The notes: generated from the sequence alone by a model not told the origin. A DNA stretch of 64,000 bases from Geomonas oryzae (GCF_004117875.1 NZ_RAHW01000006.1:186001-250000); one strand, 5' to 3'; positions 8,826 to 18,013 are shown, counted from the stretch's first letter. A program made the numbers and translations.

Positions 8826-9236
8826 TCAGCGTGAAGGTGGTGTGGCGGGTGCCAGCTCGCGCAGCGCCCGTTCAATGGCGCGTATGTCGCAGCCGTCGAC
8901 GACCTTTTTCCCGCCGTCGAAGACGATGGTGGGGACGATCTCGCCGCCGTAGAGCTCGCGCCAATCCTTGCGGGCGTTGGGGTCTTTCCGGATGTCGCGT
9001 ACCGTGAAGGGAATTCCTTTCGTGGTGAAATAACTTTCCACCTCTTCGCAGTAGCTTCAGCCGCTGCCGACGAACATCACGATGGACGGGTAGGAGCGGG
9101 CGCCCGTTTCCGGCACCGGTGCCGTTGCGCATCCGACGAGCGACGGCGCGAGTAGAAACACCGCCAAGGCGGCCGCCAGTGCCATTGTCCAGTATCGCCG
9201 GAAAAGCCGGGCGCTCCTATTTAGGTGTTTTGTCAT
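8826..9236 (-). CDS. Predicted selenocysteine glutaredoxin-like lipoprotein (UGA read through)
   Basis: Reading the in-frame UGA at 9057-9059 as selenocysteine gives a continuous 136-residue protein. Residues 1-36 are a signal peptide with lipobox SLVGC, so the protein should be a lipoprotein on the outside of the inner membrane or in the outer membrane. The rest is a thioredoxin-fold glutaredoxin: VMFVGSG-U-SYCEEVESYF places Sec60 exactly where the first cysteine of the CPYC motif sits and leaves C63 as resolving cysteine. Then come KGIPF, DIRKDPNARKDW, the cis-proline in IVPTIVF and a GCD motif near the end. The start at 9236 has GGAGGA five bases upstream. A SECIS-like hairpin follows the UGA. 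Ordinary ORF calling splits this gene into two meaningless pieces. It is monocistronic between repeat clusters. Confidence 0.85.
9024..9042 (-). promoter_or_regulatory. Bacterial SECIS-like hairpin
   Basis: Starting 14 bases after the UGA, the mRNA can form a 7-base-pair stem (GGUGGAA with UUUCACC, one G-U pair) closed by the five-base loop AGUUA. A G within the first two loop positions, about 16-37 bases from the UGA, is the described hallmark of bacterial SECIS elements recognised by SelB. Confidence 0.75.
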
Positions 9237-9736
9237 CGGTTCCTCCGCATAATTTTTACTTACCGGGAATCCGGGAGGCGGATGCAGCTCCCCACGAACC
9301 GTAGCAGGTGACCTGACGTTCCCCCCTTTGTATAGACCGGGGACATGAGTTACACATTTGAGATCGTTCCTACGGTCCTCCGTGGGAACGCACGTTTGGG
9401 ACGCTCCAGCGTCCCCTAAGCAGACGCCGGAGCGTCCGAGGCTTTCCGTTCCCACGCTGGAGCGTAGGAACGATCTGAAATCACCGCGGCGATCGACATC
9501 CGGCGTCTGCTTGCGTGACGCCCCCCGCAAAAGGTGCTGAACATACTGGCCAAGAGACTAAATCCCCTCTGTCCCCCCTTCGCAAAGGGGGGGACGTTAG
9601 GGCATGCTCTCTGCTAGACAAGTAACACCATTGGCTCCCCGGAATTCCCGGATGAACCTTCGCAAAGGGGGGAACGTTAGGGGGCGTGCAGAACTTCGTA
9701 GCAAACTGCACTTCGCGTGCCTCCGCGATTTAAAAA
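9237..9736. repeat. Gene-free stretch with palindromic repeat cluster (right of the selenoprotein gene)
   Basis: No gene is supported here beyond the ribosome site of the selenoprotein. A second copy of the nested-hairpin REP-like element lies at 9362-9474 and is almost identical to 8590-8702. The part 9560-9690 contains CGCAAAGGGGGG hairpins and an inverted, diverged copy of the 8509-8570 segment. Short ORFs that cross these repeats encode the stereotyped VPTLQRGN-type repeat translations and are not genes. Confidence 0.75.
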
Positions 9737-11149
9737 TCATTCCCTGCGCTGCTTGAGCCTCTTGCTGAGCGTGGGCTGCGAGACCCCTAAAAGCCTGGCC
9801 GCGATGGACTGGTTACCCTCCGCCCGGCGCACCGCCTCGGCGACCAGGAGATCGATCGCCTCGGTGAAGCCGGGAAGCCGCTCCACGTGGAAGAACGGGT
9901 TTTCCGACGGCTCGGCGTGCAACTCCTCCGCGGCATGCGCCGGACGCTCCCCTATGGCCCGGATGAACGCCTCCATGGAGAGGACGCCCCCTTGATGCAG
10001 GCTGACCGCGTCGTACACCATCGCCTTCAACTCGCGCACGTTTCCCGGGAAGTCGTAGGTGGAGAGGAGCACGGCCAGCTCCTTCGGGAGGGTCGGCTTT
10101 TTCCTGCCGAACTCGGCGCAGGCAAGCTCCATGAAGTGATCCAAGAGGAGCGGGATATCCTCCTTTCTCTTTCTTAGTGGCGGGACGTGCAGGTGGTGCG
10201 CACGCAGCCGGTAGTAGAGGTCCTTTCTGAAGGCACCCGCCGCCTGGCGCTCCGCCAGGTCCTGGTGCGTCGCCACGACAACGCGGGCCCTCATGCGCCT
10301 CGGCCGGTCGCTCCCGATCGGGTAGTATTCCCCTTCCTGCAAAAGCCTCAAGAGCTTCACCTGGGACCCCATGCTCAGGTCGCCGATCTCGTCCAGAAAA
10401 AGAGTCCCATCCGCCGCCTGCTCGATCATGCCGCTTCTCGCCTCGGCGGCCCCGGTGTAGGCCCCCTTGACGTGCCCGAAGAGGGTGTCCGATACCATGG
10501 CGTCGTCGAGCCCCGCCACGTTCACCGCGACGAACTGCCCCTTACGGCCGGAAAGACGGTGCAGGGCCGCCACCACCAGTTCCTTGCCGACGCCGCTCTC
10601 CCCGGTAACCAGGATCGGCTGCGAGCTCACCGCCACCGCCTCGATGTACTGGAAGATGGAGCGCATCCCCTTGTCGCCGGTCACGATGTCGCGGAACGCC
10701 TCCGGGTGCTCCAGCCTGTCGTACAGGAAGCGGTTTCTGAGCTCCCGGTTCTCAAGCTGCAGCTCCTTCTCGCGCACCGCCCGCTTCACCCCCTTGACGA
10801 TGCGCCCCTCCTCGGAGGTCTTCACGTAGTAGTCGAAGGCGCCGCTTCTCATGCACTGCACCGCGGTCTCCAGCTGGTTCAACCCGCTCACGATGATCAC
10901 GGTCACCTCGGGATGCTCCTCGGCGATCCGCTCCAAAAGCTCCTCGCCGGAGAGGTGCGGCATGGTGAGATCGAGGAGCACGAGCCCGATCTCGTGCCGC
11001 GCCATCAGCGAGAGCGCCTCGCGGCTGTCCTGACAGGTGATGATGTTGTTCAGCCCGGCGCGCTCCAGCGTGATGCTCATCGAGTAGAGCCAGTCCGGCT
11101 CGTCGTCCACAAGGAGGATGCCGAAAGACGGGTAAAGGGTCGCACTCAT
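9737..11149 (-). CDS. Sigma-54-dependent response regulator (NtrC family)
   Basis: A 470-residue transcription activator: receiver domain (about 10-125, phosphoacceptor Asp60 in LLDLTMPH), AAA+ domain (about 150-375) and C-terminal HTH (about 425-468, ending in a Fis-like SIAARLLGVSQPTLSKRL helix pair). The Walker A is GESGVGKE (183-190). The sigma-54 contact loop reads GAYTGA (229-234), a tolerated variant of GAFTGA, and FLDEIGDL (251-258) is the Walker B region. It overlaps the upstream kinase gene by four bases (ATGA), so the two are a translationally coupled pair. Targets are unknown. The sigma-54-like site before the Dcu carrier 1.5 kb away is one candidate. Confidence 0.93.
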   Translation of the reverse strand: MSATLYPSFGILLVDDEPDWLYSMSITLERAGLNNIITCQDSREALSLMARHEIGLVLLDLTMPHLSGEELLERIAEEHPEVTVIIVSGLNQLETAVQCMRSGAFDYYVKTSEEGRIVKGVKRAVREKELQLENRELRNRFLYDRLEHPEAFRDIVTGDKGMRSIFQYIEAVAVSSQPILVTGESGVGKELVVAALHRLSGRKGQFVAVNVAGLDDAMVSDTLFGHVKGAYTGAAEARSGMIEQAADGTLFLDEIGDLSMGSQVKLLRLLQEGEYYPIGSDRPRRMRARVVVATHQDLAERQAAGAFRKDLYYRLRAHHLHVPPLRKRKEDIPLLLDHFMELACAEFGRKKPTLPKELAVLLSTYDFPGNVRELKAMVYDAVSLHQGGVLSMEAFIRAIGERPAHAAEELHAEPSENPFFHVERLPGFTEAIDLLVAEAVRRAEGNQSIAARLLGVSQPTLSKRLKQRRE

Positions 11150-12921
11150 GACTGCTGCTCCTTTGGCTGTGGTACGGGAAGGGTGAGCCGTGCCGTGGTC
11201 CCGGTGCCGGGCTTTGAGGTGAAGGCGAGCCCGCCGCCGTGCTCCTTCGCGATGCCGCTCGATACGGAAAGCCCGAGGCCGGTCCCGCCGCTCTCACGCT
11301 TCGTGGTGAAGAACGGATCGGTCAGGTGCTGCAGGTGTTCCGGCGCGATCCCCGTCCCCTGGTCGCGCACCTCGAGGATGACCGAGTTTTCACCGGCGTC
11401 GAACCAGGTGGCAAGCTCGATGCCGCGGTCCGGGGAGGGAAGCGCCTGGCAGGCGTTCACCAGGAGGTTCACCACCACCTGCTCGATGCGCTGGGCGCTT
11501 CCCTGCAGTTTCGGGATACCGTCGCCGAGCGACACGGTGAAGTTCTCCGTGCTCTTATCGATCAGGTTCCCCAGAAGACGCAGGGCCGCCTGCACCGTCT
11601 CGTTCAAGTCGAGCTCCGCGGTCTTGCCCGGCTCCTGCTGTCTCGCGAAGTCCTTGAGGTCCTCCACGATGAGCTTCACCCGGCGCGACCCATCCTGCAT
11701 CTGCCCCATGAGCTTAGGCAGCACCTCGCGCATCCGGGAGTAGGGTAGACCGCCGAACTCGAAATCGCCGTGCCGCTCGAAATGCTCCTCGAGGATCGGC
11801 TCCGCGTCCCGAAACGCCTCCATCATCACCGGGAGGTTCAAAAGGATCAGGCCGTTCGGGTTGTTGATCTCGTGGGCGACCCCGGAAACCAGGATCCCGA
11901 GCGCCGCCATCTTGTCCGCCTGCACGAGCTGCTGCTGGCGGTTTCTGAGCTCCTCCTCGGCGTGGCGCCGCTCCTCGACCTCGCGGGTGAGCTCGGCGGT
12001 GCGCGCGGCCACCTCACGCTGCAGCGTGCGCGACCAGAGCACCGTCCCCCCCACGAGCAGGATGAGCGGCAGCACGACGATGGCGCCGTACTTGAACACC
12101 TCGCTCCAGGTGAGCCCCGGCGGTTCCAAGACGCCGAGCCACCTGTTGTAGATCCTCTGGTACTCGCCGGTTTTCTTGAGTATGGCGAGCCCCTCGTTGA
12201 AGCGGGCCAGAAGCGCCGCGTTCCCTTTCTTCACCGCGAAACAGTACTGCTGCGCCGATACCGGGTCGCCCACCGCCTCGAGGTTCGTAAGCCCCAGTTC
12301 CCGGATCAGGTAGAGGCCGGGTAGCTTCGCCATCACCGCGTAGTCGTGCTTTCCAGAGGCGAGCGAGCGCAGCACGTCGGCGTGGGTGGGGACCGGGACG
12401 ATCTTCGCCCCCACCTTTTTCGCCGCGAGGAACTCCTGCATGATGCCGTCGTTCAAAACGAGGACTTCCTTGCCGCGCAAGTCCGCCAGGGTGAGATGGC
12501 GGTTGCCCCCTTTGCGGGCGAAGATGGAGTGGTGCACGATGGTGTGCGGCGGCGAGAAGTCTATGCTCTGCGCACGCTCGTCCGAGAATGACATCCCTTC
12601 CAGGATGTCGACGTTGCCGTCAATAAGGTCCCTGCGCCGCTCCGACCACGCACCCAGGCGGATGTCGACCTTGAGCCCCATGACGCGGGCCACCGCGCGG
12701 GTGAGTTCCACGTTGTACCCGGCAGGCCTGTCCTCCCGGTCCAGGAACTCGTACGGGGGGTAGCTCCGGTCGCCGCCTACCACCACGAGCGTCGGTCCCT
12801 CTCCCCCCTCCGCCGTACCTTCGGCGGCGCGGGCACCTGGCAGGCACAGTGTCAGCGAGGCGGCGACAAGGCACAAGAGGGTGACCAGTATGAATCTGAA
12901 GCGGGCAGATATAGTCATCAT
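11146..12921 (-). CDS. Sensor histidine kinase with periplasmic SBP_bac_3 sensor
   Basis: A 591-residue inner-membrane kinase. Residues 1-33 are a signal peptide. About 43-265 form a periplasmic amino-acid-binding-protein-like domain of SBP_bac_3 type ([21 protein letters not shown]). One helix at about 278-297 crosses the membrane and a coiled coil follows. The H-box [10 protein letters not shown] (His350) and the ATPase motifs ([26 protein letters not shown]) are all present. There is no receiver; the partner is the NtrC-type regulator whose ATG overlaps its stop. The ligand is probably a small amino acid or organic acid, judged only from the sensor family. The start is uncertain between adjacent ATG codons at 12921 and 12918, and no strong ribosome site is seen. 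Confidence 0.92.
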   Translation of the reverse strand: MMTISARFRFILVTLLCLVAASLTLCLPGARAAEGTAEGGEGPTLVVVGGDRSYPPYEFLDREDRPAGYNVELTRAVARVMGLKVDIRLGAWSERRRDLIDGNVDILEGMSFSDERAQSIDFSPPHTIVHHSIFARKGGNRHLTLADLRGKEVLVLNDGIMQEFLAAKKVGAKIVPVPTHADVLRSLASGKHDYAVMAKLPGLYLIRELGLTNLEAVGDPVSAQQYCFAVKKGNAALLARFNEGLAILKKTGEYQRIYNRWLGVLEPPGLTWSEVFKYGAIVVLPLILLVGGTVLWSRTLQREVAARTAELTREVEERRHAEEELRNRQQQLVQADKMAALGILVSGVAHEINNPNGLILLNLPVMMEAFRDAEPILEEHFERHGDFEFGGLPYSRMREVLPKLMGQMQDGSRRVKLIVEDLKDFARQQEPGKTAELDLNETVQAALRLLGNLIDKSTENFTVSLGDGIPKLQGSAQRIEQVVVNLLVNACQALPSPDRGIELATWFDAGENSVILEVRDQGTGIAPEHLQHLTDPFFTTKRESGGTGLGLSVSSGIAKEHGGGLAFTSKPGTGTTARLTLPVPQPKEQQS

Positions 12922-13040
12922 CGATGCAGCTTATCTGTCAATCCGGCAGCTTGCAAGCGGTTCTTCCGGCTGTCACTATCGGCGCGACGGCATTGAGCCA
13001 TTATTTTTCACCAATGTTTGTTGCGCCTGCGGGAATTCCC

Positions 13041-13067
13041 TTAAGTGCCCGGAACACGCGCCGAAGA
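13041..13067 (+). promoter_or_regulatory. Possible sigma-28 (FliA) type promoter for the chemoreceptor
   Basis: TTAA, 15 bases, then GCCGAAGA resembles the flagellar consensus TAAA-N15-GCCGATAA, about 80 bases before the chemoreceptor ATG. Both boxes have mismatches, so this is tentative. Confidence 0.3.
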
Positions 13068-13145
13068 CAACGATATGACCTGCGCCGGGCTTATCTTCGG
13101 AGGATTTCCGTTCCGAATACACATTACATATCGAAGAGGTACCTT

Positions 13146-15044
13146 ATGAACCTGAGAAGCAAGGTAAACGTTACTGTTGTCATAATGTTTGCCGTGGCGC
13201 TCATCGCGCTCATCGTCGCCGCCACCAGCAGCACCCGAAAGATCATGGGGGGGATGATAAGCAGTTCCCAGGTGGCGCTTGCGACGGACAACGCTGGCAG
13301 CGTAAACGCCTGGCTCCTGTCGAAGCAGGCCATTATCGCGGCGGGCGCCAAGGACCTCTCCAAGGAGCAGGGGCAGTCCAAAGAGCAGATCATGAAACTC
13401 GTGCAGCTTCTGGCCGGTGCCGGCGGCTTCTCCACGGTCTACCCCGGATACGAGAACGGCGTCTTCGTCTCCTCCGACGGCTGGGTCCCGGATGCCGGGT
13501 GGGACCACCGTAAGAGGCCCTGGTACGAGAAGGCCAAGAGCGAGATGAAGGTGTCGCAGACCGAGCCGTACGTCGACGCTCAGACCGGCAAGACCATCAT
13601 CTCCTTCATCGCCCCGATCACCGCCGGGGGCGCCTTCACCGGCGTGCTCAGCTCCGACATCATGCTGGACGATGTCATAAAGCAGGTGCTGGACGTGAAG
13701 GTGGGGGGCTCCGGTTACGCCTTCGTCATCGACAAGTCCGGGAAGATCCTGATCCACCCGAAGAAGGACCTGGTGCTGAAGAAGAAGTTCCAGGAGGTGG
13801 CACCAGGTGTCGGGGATCTGAGCGCCAAGCTTGCGGCGGCACCGAGCGGGACGATCGAATACACCGCAGACGGGGTGGATAAAATCGCCACCTACGCCAA
13901 GATCCCCGCTGCAGACTGGTACCTCTGCGTGACTACCGTCAAGTCCGAGGCGTTCGCCCCCGTTAACAAGCAGGTAACCGCGCTGGTGGTGCTGGGCGCC
14001 ATCTTCCTTGCCGGCGGCATCACGCTGATCTTTTTCGTGCTGCGCCGTCTTCTGAGTCCGCTGGGGATCCTATGCCACCGCGTGTCCGATCTGGCCGAGG
14101 GGGAGGGGGACCTCACCAAGCGCGTCGACGTAGGGGACCGCAAGGACGAGATCGGCCTTCTCGCCGACAAGCTGAACACCTTCGTCGAGCACATGGGAGG
14201 GATCATCGGCCAGATGGCCGACGCCTCCCGGTCGCTTGCCTCCGAGTCCAACGCCCTTACCGCCACCTCAATGTCCATCTCGGTGGGCGCCGAGTCGGTG
14301 GCCGGACAGACCGCCACCGTGGCGACGGCGAGCGAGGAGATGGCCGCCACCGCCGCCGACATAGCGAACAACTGCCATCGCGCAGCGGAGAGCGCCCAGC
14401 GCGCCGCGGACACCACGCAGGACGGCTTCAAGGTGGTCTCCAGCACCGTGGAAGGGATCCGCTACCGCGGCCGGATGACCCGCGAGAACGCCAACCAGAT
14501 CTCCTCCCTCGGCGAGCGGAGCGAGCAGATAGGGGCGATCGTGGCGACCATCGAGGACATCGCCGACCAGACCAACCTGTTGGCGCTTAACGCCGCCATC
14601 GAGGCCGCCCGGGCCGGGGAGCAGGGGCGCGGCTTCGCAGTCGTGGCTGACGAGGTGCGTGCCCTTGCCGAACGGACCACCCGAGCCACCAAGGAGATCG
14701 GCGACATGATCAAGGCGATCCAGCAGGAGACCAGGGGGGCGATCGCCTCGATGGAGGAAGGGGTGCGCGGCACCGAGCAGGGAGCCCTTGAGGCCGAGCG
14801 GCTGGAGGGGGCGCTGCGCAACATCCTCGAGCAGGTGAACGACGTCACCTCGCAGGTGAACCAGATCGCCACCGCCGCCGAGGAGCAGGGTGCCACCACC
14901 GGCGAGATCACCAACAACATCCAGCAGGTGACCGCCGTGGTTCAGGAGACCGCCAGCGGTGCCCAGGACTCCGCCCAGTCCGCCTCCCGTCTCTCCGAGC
15001 TCTCCGCCGAACTGCAGACGATCGTCGGGAAATTCAAGCTGTAA
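13146..15044 (+). CDS. Methyl-accepting chemotaxis protein with dCache-type sensor
   Basis: A 632-residue chemoreceptor. Helix 1 (about 8-28) and helix 2 (about 275-300) bracket a double-Cache periplasmic sensor; typical stretches are [29 protein letters not shown] and [16 protein letters not shown] domain follows ([20 protein letters not shown]). The cytoplasmic hairpin tip reads [19 protein letters not shown] and [18 protein letters not shown], the CheA/CheW contact. The ATG at 13146 is used because an AGAGG site precedes it and the hydrophobic helix starts right after; the reading frame is open further upstream but without a plausible start. The sensor family usually binds amino acids or small organic acids. 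It is single-gene, with a strong terminator behind it. Confidence 0.93.
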   Translation: MNLRSKVNVTVVIMFAVALIALIVAATSSTRKIMGGMISSSQVALATDNAGSVNAWLLSKQAIIAAGAKDLSKEQGQSKEQIMKLVQLLAGAGGFSTVYPGYENGVFVSSDGWVPDAGWDHRKRPWYEKAKSEMKVSQTEPYVDAQTGKTIISFIAPITAGGAFTGVLSSDIMLDDVIKQVLDVKVGGSGYAFVIDKSGKILIHPKKDLVLKKKFQEVAPGVGDLSAKLAAAPSGTIEYTADGVDKIATYAKIPAADWYLCVTTVKSEAFAPVNKQVTALVVLGAIFLAGGITLIFFVLRRLLSPLGILCHRVSDLAEGEGDLTKRVDVGDRKDEIGLLADKLNTFVEHMGGIIGQMADASRSLASESNALTATSMSISVGAESVAGQTATVATASEEMAATAADIANNCHRAAESAQRAADTTQDGFKVVSSTVEGIRYRGRMTRENANQISSLGERSEQIGAIVATIEDIADQTNLLALNAAIEAARAGEQGRGFAVVADEVRALAERTTRATKEIGDMIKAIQQETRGAIASMEEGVRGTEQGALEAERLEGALRNILEQVNDVTSQVNQIATAAEEQGATTGEITNNIQQVTAVVQETASGAQDSAQSASRLSELSAELQTIVGKFKL

Positions 15045-15074
15045 TCAGTTCACCCTGTAGCGGCTGAAACGCGC

Positions 15075-15114
15075 AACGGGGGACGAGTCTTGGACTCGTC
15101 CCCCGTTTTTTTTT
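15075..15114 (+). terminator. Rho-independent terminator after the chemoreceptor
   Basis: A perfect stem of at least 13 pairs (CGGGGGACGAGTC with GACTCGTCCCCCG, loop TTG) runs into nine or more T residues. Confidence 0.92.
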
Positions 15115-15160
15115 CTCTAACCGTACGGCCTTAAGCGGTGCTGCACGTACTTTACGCGCG

Positions 15161-15189
15161 TTGACAGATAGTACTATATCCAGTATCGT
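15161..15189 (+). promoter_or_regulatory. Sigma-70-like promoter with internal palindrome before hicAB
   Basis: TTGACA, a 17-base spacer and TATCGT. The spacer holds the perfect palindrome ATAGTACTAT (15168-15177), a natural place for autorepression by HicB. The expected start of transcription falls at or next to the ATG at 15196, so the mRNA could be leaderless. Confidence 0.5.
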
Positions 15190-15195
15190 TCAGGT

Positions 15196-15438
15196 ATGGG
15201 CACGGCTGAAAAACAACTTGAGCGAATGCGCCACAACCCTCGTGACTGGCGCATCGAAACCCTGGTTGCCGTGGCGACCAGGTATGGTGTTGAAATCCGT
15301 AACCATGGCGGTAGCCACCATGTCTTTTCGTTTCCCGGCATTGAACTGGCCGTCACCATTCCGGCTCACCGGCCGATCAAGCCTATTTACGTACGTCAAT
15401 TGGTCGCGCTGATAGACCAGGCAAGGAGCAGAAGATGA
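15196..15438 (+). CDS. hicA: HicA-like mRNA interferase toxin
   Basis: An 80-residue protein with the HicA double-stranded RNA-binding-like fold; the signature GGSHHVFSFPG carries the catalytic histidine after a conserved Gly/Ser. HicA toxins cleave mRNA and are neutralised by HicB. The N-terminal 25 residues (MGTAEKQLERMRHNPRDWR) are longer than in classical 55-60 residue HicA. The gene overlaps hicB by four bases (ATGA), the normal coupling in this family. No good ribosome site precedes the ATG, matching the leaderless promoter reading. Confidence 0.82.
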   Translation: MGTAEKQLERMRHNPRDWRIETLVAVATRYGVEIRNHGGSHHVFSFPGIELAVTIPAHRPIKPIYVRQLVALIDQARSRR

Positions 15439-15839
15439 GCATCAAGAAGATAAAACCGGTTTCCCCTCCTCACGCATTTGAAACGTACATGCACGAAATC
15501 TCTCCCCTCTCCCCGGAAGATGGTGGAGGCTTTCTTATCACCTTTCCTGACCTCCCCGGCTGCATGTCCGATGGAGCTACCGTTGAAGAGGCGATCGCGA
15601 ACGGAAGGGATGCTTTTTCCGCCTGGGTTGCCGCAGCGCTCGATATGGGGAAGCCGATTCCCGAACCGACCTCGAAACCCATGGAACTTGTCGAAGCCTC
15701 AGGAAAGTTCGTCGCCCGTCTCCCGAAGACTCTGCATGCCCGGTTGGTTGCCATGGCCCGCCAAGAGGGGGTCAGCCTCAACACATTGGTGCTGACTCTC
15801 ATCTCCGAGAGTGTCGGGCAAAGGGGGAAGCGCGTTTAG
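15435..15839 (+). CDS. hicB: HicB-like antitoxin with C-terminal ribbon-helix-helix
   Basis: A 134-residue antitoxin. The N-terminal half has the degraded RNase H-like HicB fold (GGGFLITFPDLPGCMSDGAT, then VEEAIANGRDAF). The C-terminal half ends in a ribbon-helix-helix DNA-binding segment (GKFVARLPKTLHARL, then GVSLNTLVLTLISES). It should bind HicA and repress the shared promoter, where a palindrome is visible. Its start codon overlaps the hicA stop. Confidence 0.85.
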   Translation: MSIKKIKPVSPPHAFETYMHEISPLSPEDGGGFLITFPDLPGCMSDGATVEEAIANGRDAFSAWVAAALDMGKPIPEPTSKPMELVEASGKFVARLPKTLHARLVAMARQEGVSLNTLVLTLISESVGQRGKRV

Positions 15840-15939
15840 CAAGCATTCATCCACCCAAGTCCCGAATTGCCAAACTTTTCGAAAGAGTTGGCGAAGTCTA
15901 GCCCTCCGCTTTCCGCCGCCTTTGCCCCTCAAGCGCTGA

Positions 15940-17316
15940 TCACCCCTGCTTGGTCTGCGCCTCCCCGAACTTCTCCTCGAAGCATGCCGGGCAGATGCCG
16001 TGGCTGAACTGCGCCTCGGAGTGCTGCGAGATGTAGGACTCCATCTGCTGCCAGCTCTCTTCGTCGTTTTGCACCTTCTTGCAGTACATGCAGACCGGGA
16101 TGATCCCCTCGAGCATCTTTATCTTCGAGAGCGCCTCCTCGAGCTCCGCGTTCCGTTCGATCAGGTCGTCCCTGTGCCTCTTGATGGTCCTGCGGCTGTA
16201 CACCAGCTTGAACAGGTTGTCGATGAGGGCGAACAGCAGGACGATGGAGATGGTCGCGAGGATTTCGACCCTGTGGCTCCAGAGGAGATTGGCCGGCTTG
16301 TTGATGAGGATGCTCCCCTCGGGGAGCCTGGACTCGGGGATGCGGAAACGCCGCATCTCGTTGTAATCGAACATATCCTTGTTCGGGCTCGGAACGACGG
16401 TAGGCATGGTGTCGATGGCGGCGCCCTTCAGGATGTTCGCCGCCATGGTCGCCGCGGCGGAACCGTGCTCGCGCAGGTTGATCAGGCGCCCGCCGACGAT
16501 GCCGTTGCCGAGGCTGAACTCCCACCCGCCGTAGACCGGCACCGGGCTCCCCGCGGAAACAAGCTTCAGCGCGTCGTTGGTGGAGACCCGCTCCCCGTTT
16601 TTGTCCTCGACGAAGGAGGCGAAGTAGACGATCACGCTGTCCGGCCGCACATTTTTGACGCGCTCCAACAACCGGTCCAGGCGCAGACCGGCTACATAGG
16701 AAAAGCGGGCGCGGCTGGAGAATTGCGCGGCGGCCTTGCGGAACTCCTCTTCGTTCAGCCTGCCGGTCACCGATTGGTCGCTGATGGCGATCACCTCGGT
16801 CGCTTTCGGATGCAGCTTGAAGATGAGGTCGAGGGTGTCCTTGAAGCTCGGGCGCTCGTCGATCCCGACGATGCCGTGCTTCCCTTTGAGCCTCGAAGGA
16901 TCGAAGGAATTGGTCCCGCAGAAGACGACCGGGGTGCTTCCGAAGATGTTCTCCCTCTGTTTCTCCAAGACGTCGAAAGCGTAGTCATCCGTGGAGAAGA
17001 CGAGGTCGAAGTGCCGCTTCTGGTACTTGAACGTGAGCAGGTCGATGACTTTCGCGTCGAAGGCGTTGCCGCTGTAGTTCTTCGAATCGAGGTACTCGAT
17101 CAGGATCTCGGTCTGCGGCAGGGCTTTAAGCAGCGTTTCCCTGAACCCTTTGACGATGTCGTCGGAGCCCCGGTAGCCGGAATGGTAGGAGTTGAGGATC
17201 AGGACCTTTTGACGGGCCTTGATCTCGGCTGCGTCCGCGCGGGTGGCACCGGACGGCGCAAGAAGAGGGAAGATGGTGAGGAAGAGCAGGAGCAGCCGGA
17301 GCGCGCTTTTCTTCAT
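15940..17316 (-). CDS. Membrane sensor-like protein: ABC_sub_bind periplasmic domain, one TM helix, Cys-rich tail
   Basis: A 458-residue protein. Residues 1-29 are a signal peptide or first membrane anchor. About 35-310 form an ABC_sub_bind-type periplasmic binding domain (VLILNSYHSGYRGSDD, then FDLVFSTDDYAFD and FCGTNSFDP). A single helix follows (HRVEILATISIVLLFALIDN, about 342-361), then a short coiled coil. The cytoplasmic tail carries CMYCKK and GICPACFE, a likely zinc-binding module often found at the end of signalling proteins in this phylum. No kinase, cyclase or MCP output domain is present. The start at 17316 (MKKSALRLLL) follows GGAGAAAC. The role is unknown; transfer of ligand state to another protein through the tail is a guess. 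Confidence 0.8.
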   Translation of the reverse strand: MKKSALRLLLLFLTIFPLLAPSGATRADAAEIKARQKVLILNSYHSGYRGSDDIVKGFRETLLKALPQTEILIEYLDSKNYSGNAFDAKVIDLLTFKYQKRHFDLVFSTDDYAFDVLEKQRENIFGSTPVVFCGTNSFDPSRLKGKHGIVGIDERPSFKDTLDLIFKLHPKATEVIAISDQSVTGRLNEEEFRKAAAQFSSRARFSYVAGLRLDRLLERVKNVRPDSVIVYFASFVEDKNGERVSTNDALKLVSAGSPVPVYGGWEFSLGNGIVGGRLINLREHGSAAATMAANILKGAAIDTMPTVVPSPNKDMFDYNEMRRFRIPESRLPEGSILINKPANLLWSHRVEILATISIVLLFALIDNLFKLVYSRRTIKRHRDDLIERNAELEEALSKIKMLEGIIPVCMYCKKVQNDEESWQQMESYISQHSEAQFSHGICPACFEEKFGEAQTKQG

Positions 17317-17365
17317 AATTCGTTTCTCCACCCGGCTTGCAGCGAGCCGGCCGGTGGGTAGAGGC

Positions 17366-17393
17366 GCCTTCACCTGTAACTGGCGGTGAAGGC
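17366..17393 (-). promoter_or_regulatory. Inverted repeat upstream of the ABC_sub_bind gene
   Basis: A perfect 9-base inverted repeat (GCCTTCACC, 10 bases, GGTGAAGGC) lies 50-77 bases before the start at 17316. It could be an operator or a 5' leader hairpin. The rest of 17317-17623 shows only a promoter for the opposite strand. Confidence 0.4.
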
Positions 17394-17540
17394 AGGACAG
17401 CAAAAAGGCTCAGTGGGGAACGCATGGTGCTCATGACGCATCTGTAAACAGTTTCGGCATAATCGTTCCCAGCTTGAGCGGCACGGCGTCTTTCTCACAG
17501 GAAAAGCGGTGTGGCAGGGGGAGACGCTTCCGTGTCGATA

Positions 17541-17570
17541 TTGTGACGACCTCGGGAAATCCGGTACAAT
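17541..17570 (+). promoter_or_regulatory. Sigma-70-like promoter
   Basis: TTGTGA, an 18-base spacer and TACAAT, about 54 bases before the ATG at 17624. Confidence 0.5.
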
Positions 17571-17623
17571 TGTGCTCTGGAGCAACCCGGCATAAGCAGT
17601 CTCCTGAGAGAGTGGGGGGAGCC

Positions 17624-18013
17624 ATGCGCGAACACGATTACTATCGATATGAGAATGAGGACCCCTGGGAAGGCGTACAACTGACGAAGGAGGCGATAAG
17701 GGCGCGTGCCACCTTGATCCTCTACACGGCGCTCATCACCGCCCCATTCGTCGCGCTGGTCGCCTGCAGCGGCTTCGCGAGCGGCTTGAAGGGGCATGAA
17801 GTGCTGGGGATCTCCTGCTACAACGCCATGATATCCACCATCTTTTTCTTCGACACCTTGAGAAACGCCGCCCACGACTGCTTCGACGAGGCACAGTCCG
17901 AAGGGTTCGTGACCTGCGTCGAAGGCATCCCGGTCATCGACCGTAACTACCCGCACCGCCGCCTGGCCAGGCTCTCCTTCGCCATCCGCGGGAGGATGCA
18001 GAAAAAGCCTTAG
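17624..18013 (+). CDS. Small hypothetical protein with two membrane helices
   Basis: A 129-residue protein of unknown family. Two hydrophobic segments are visible: about 27-50 (LILYTALITAPFVALVACSG) and about 57-78 (VLGISCYNAMISTIFFFDTL). The N-terminus is acidic and Tyr-rich (MREHDYYRYENEDPWEG) and the C-terminus is basic. The ATG at 17624 has GGGGGAG nearby, and a promoter is visible upstream. It converges on the lactate permease gene with a four-base overlap of stop codons. Confidence 0.6.
   Translation: MREHDYYRYENEDPWEGVQLTKEAIRARATLILYTALITAPFVALVACSGFASGLKGHEVLGISCYNAMISTIFFFDTLRNAAHDCFDEAQSEGFVTCVEGIPVIDRNYPHRRLARLSFAIRGRMQKKP

Noticed and set aside
9057..9530. A 157-codon minus-strand frame ending at the UGA
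   Set aside because: Its upstream part crosses the repeat. Only the portion from 9236 belongs to a gene, and that gene continues through the UGA as a selenoprotein.
12924..13145. An N-terminal extension of 74 residues on the chemoreceptor
   Set aside because: It has no ribosome site and unlikely sequence. The ATG at 13146 is followed directly by the first membrane helix and preceded by AGAGG.
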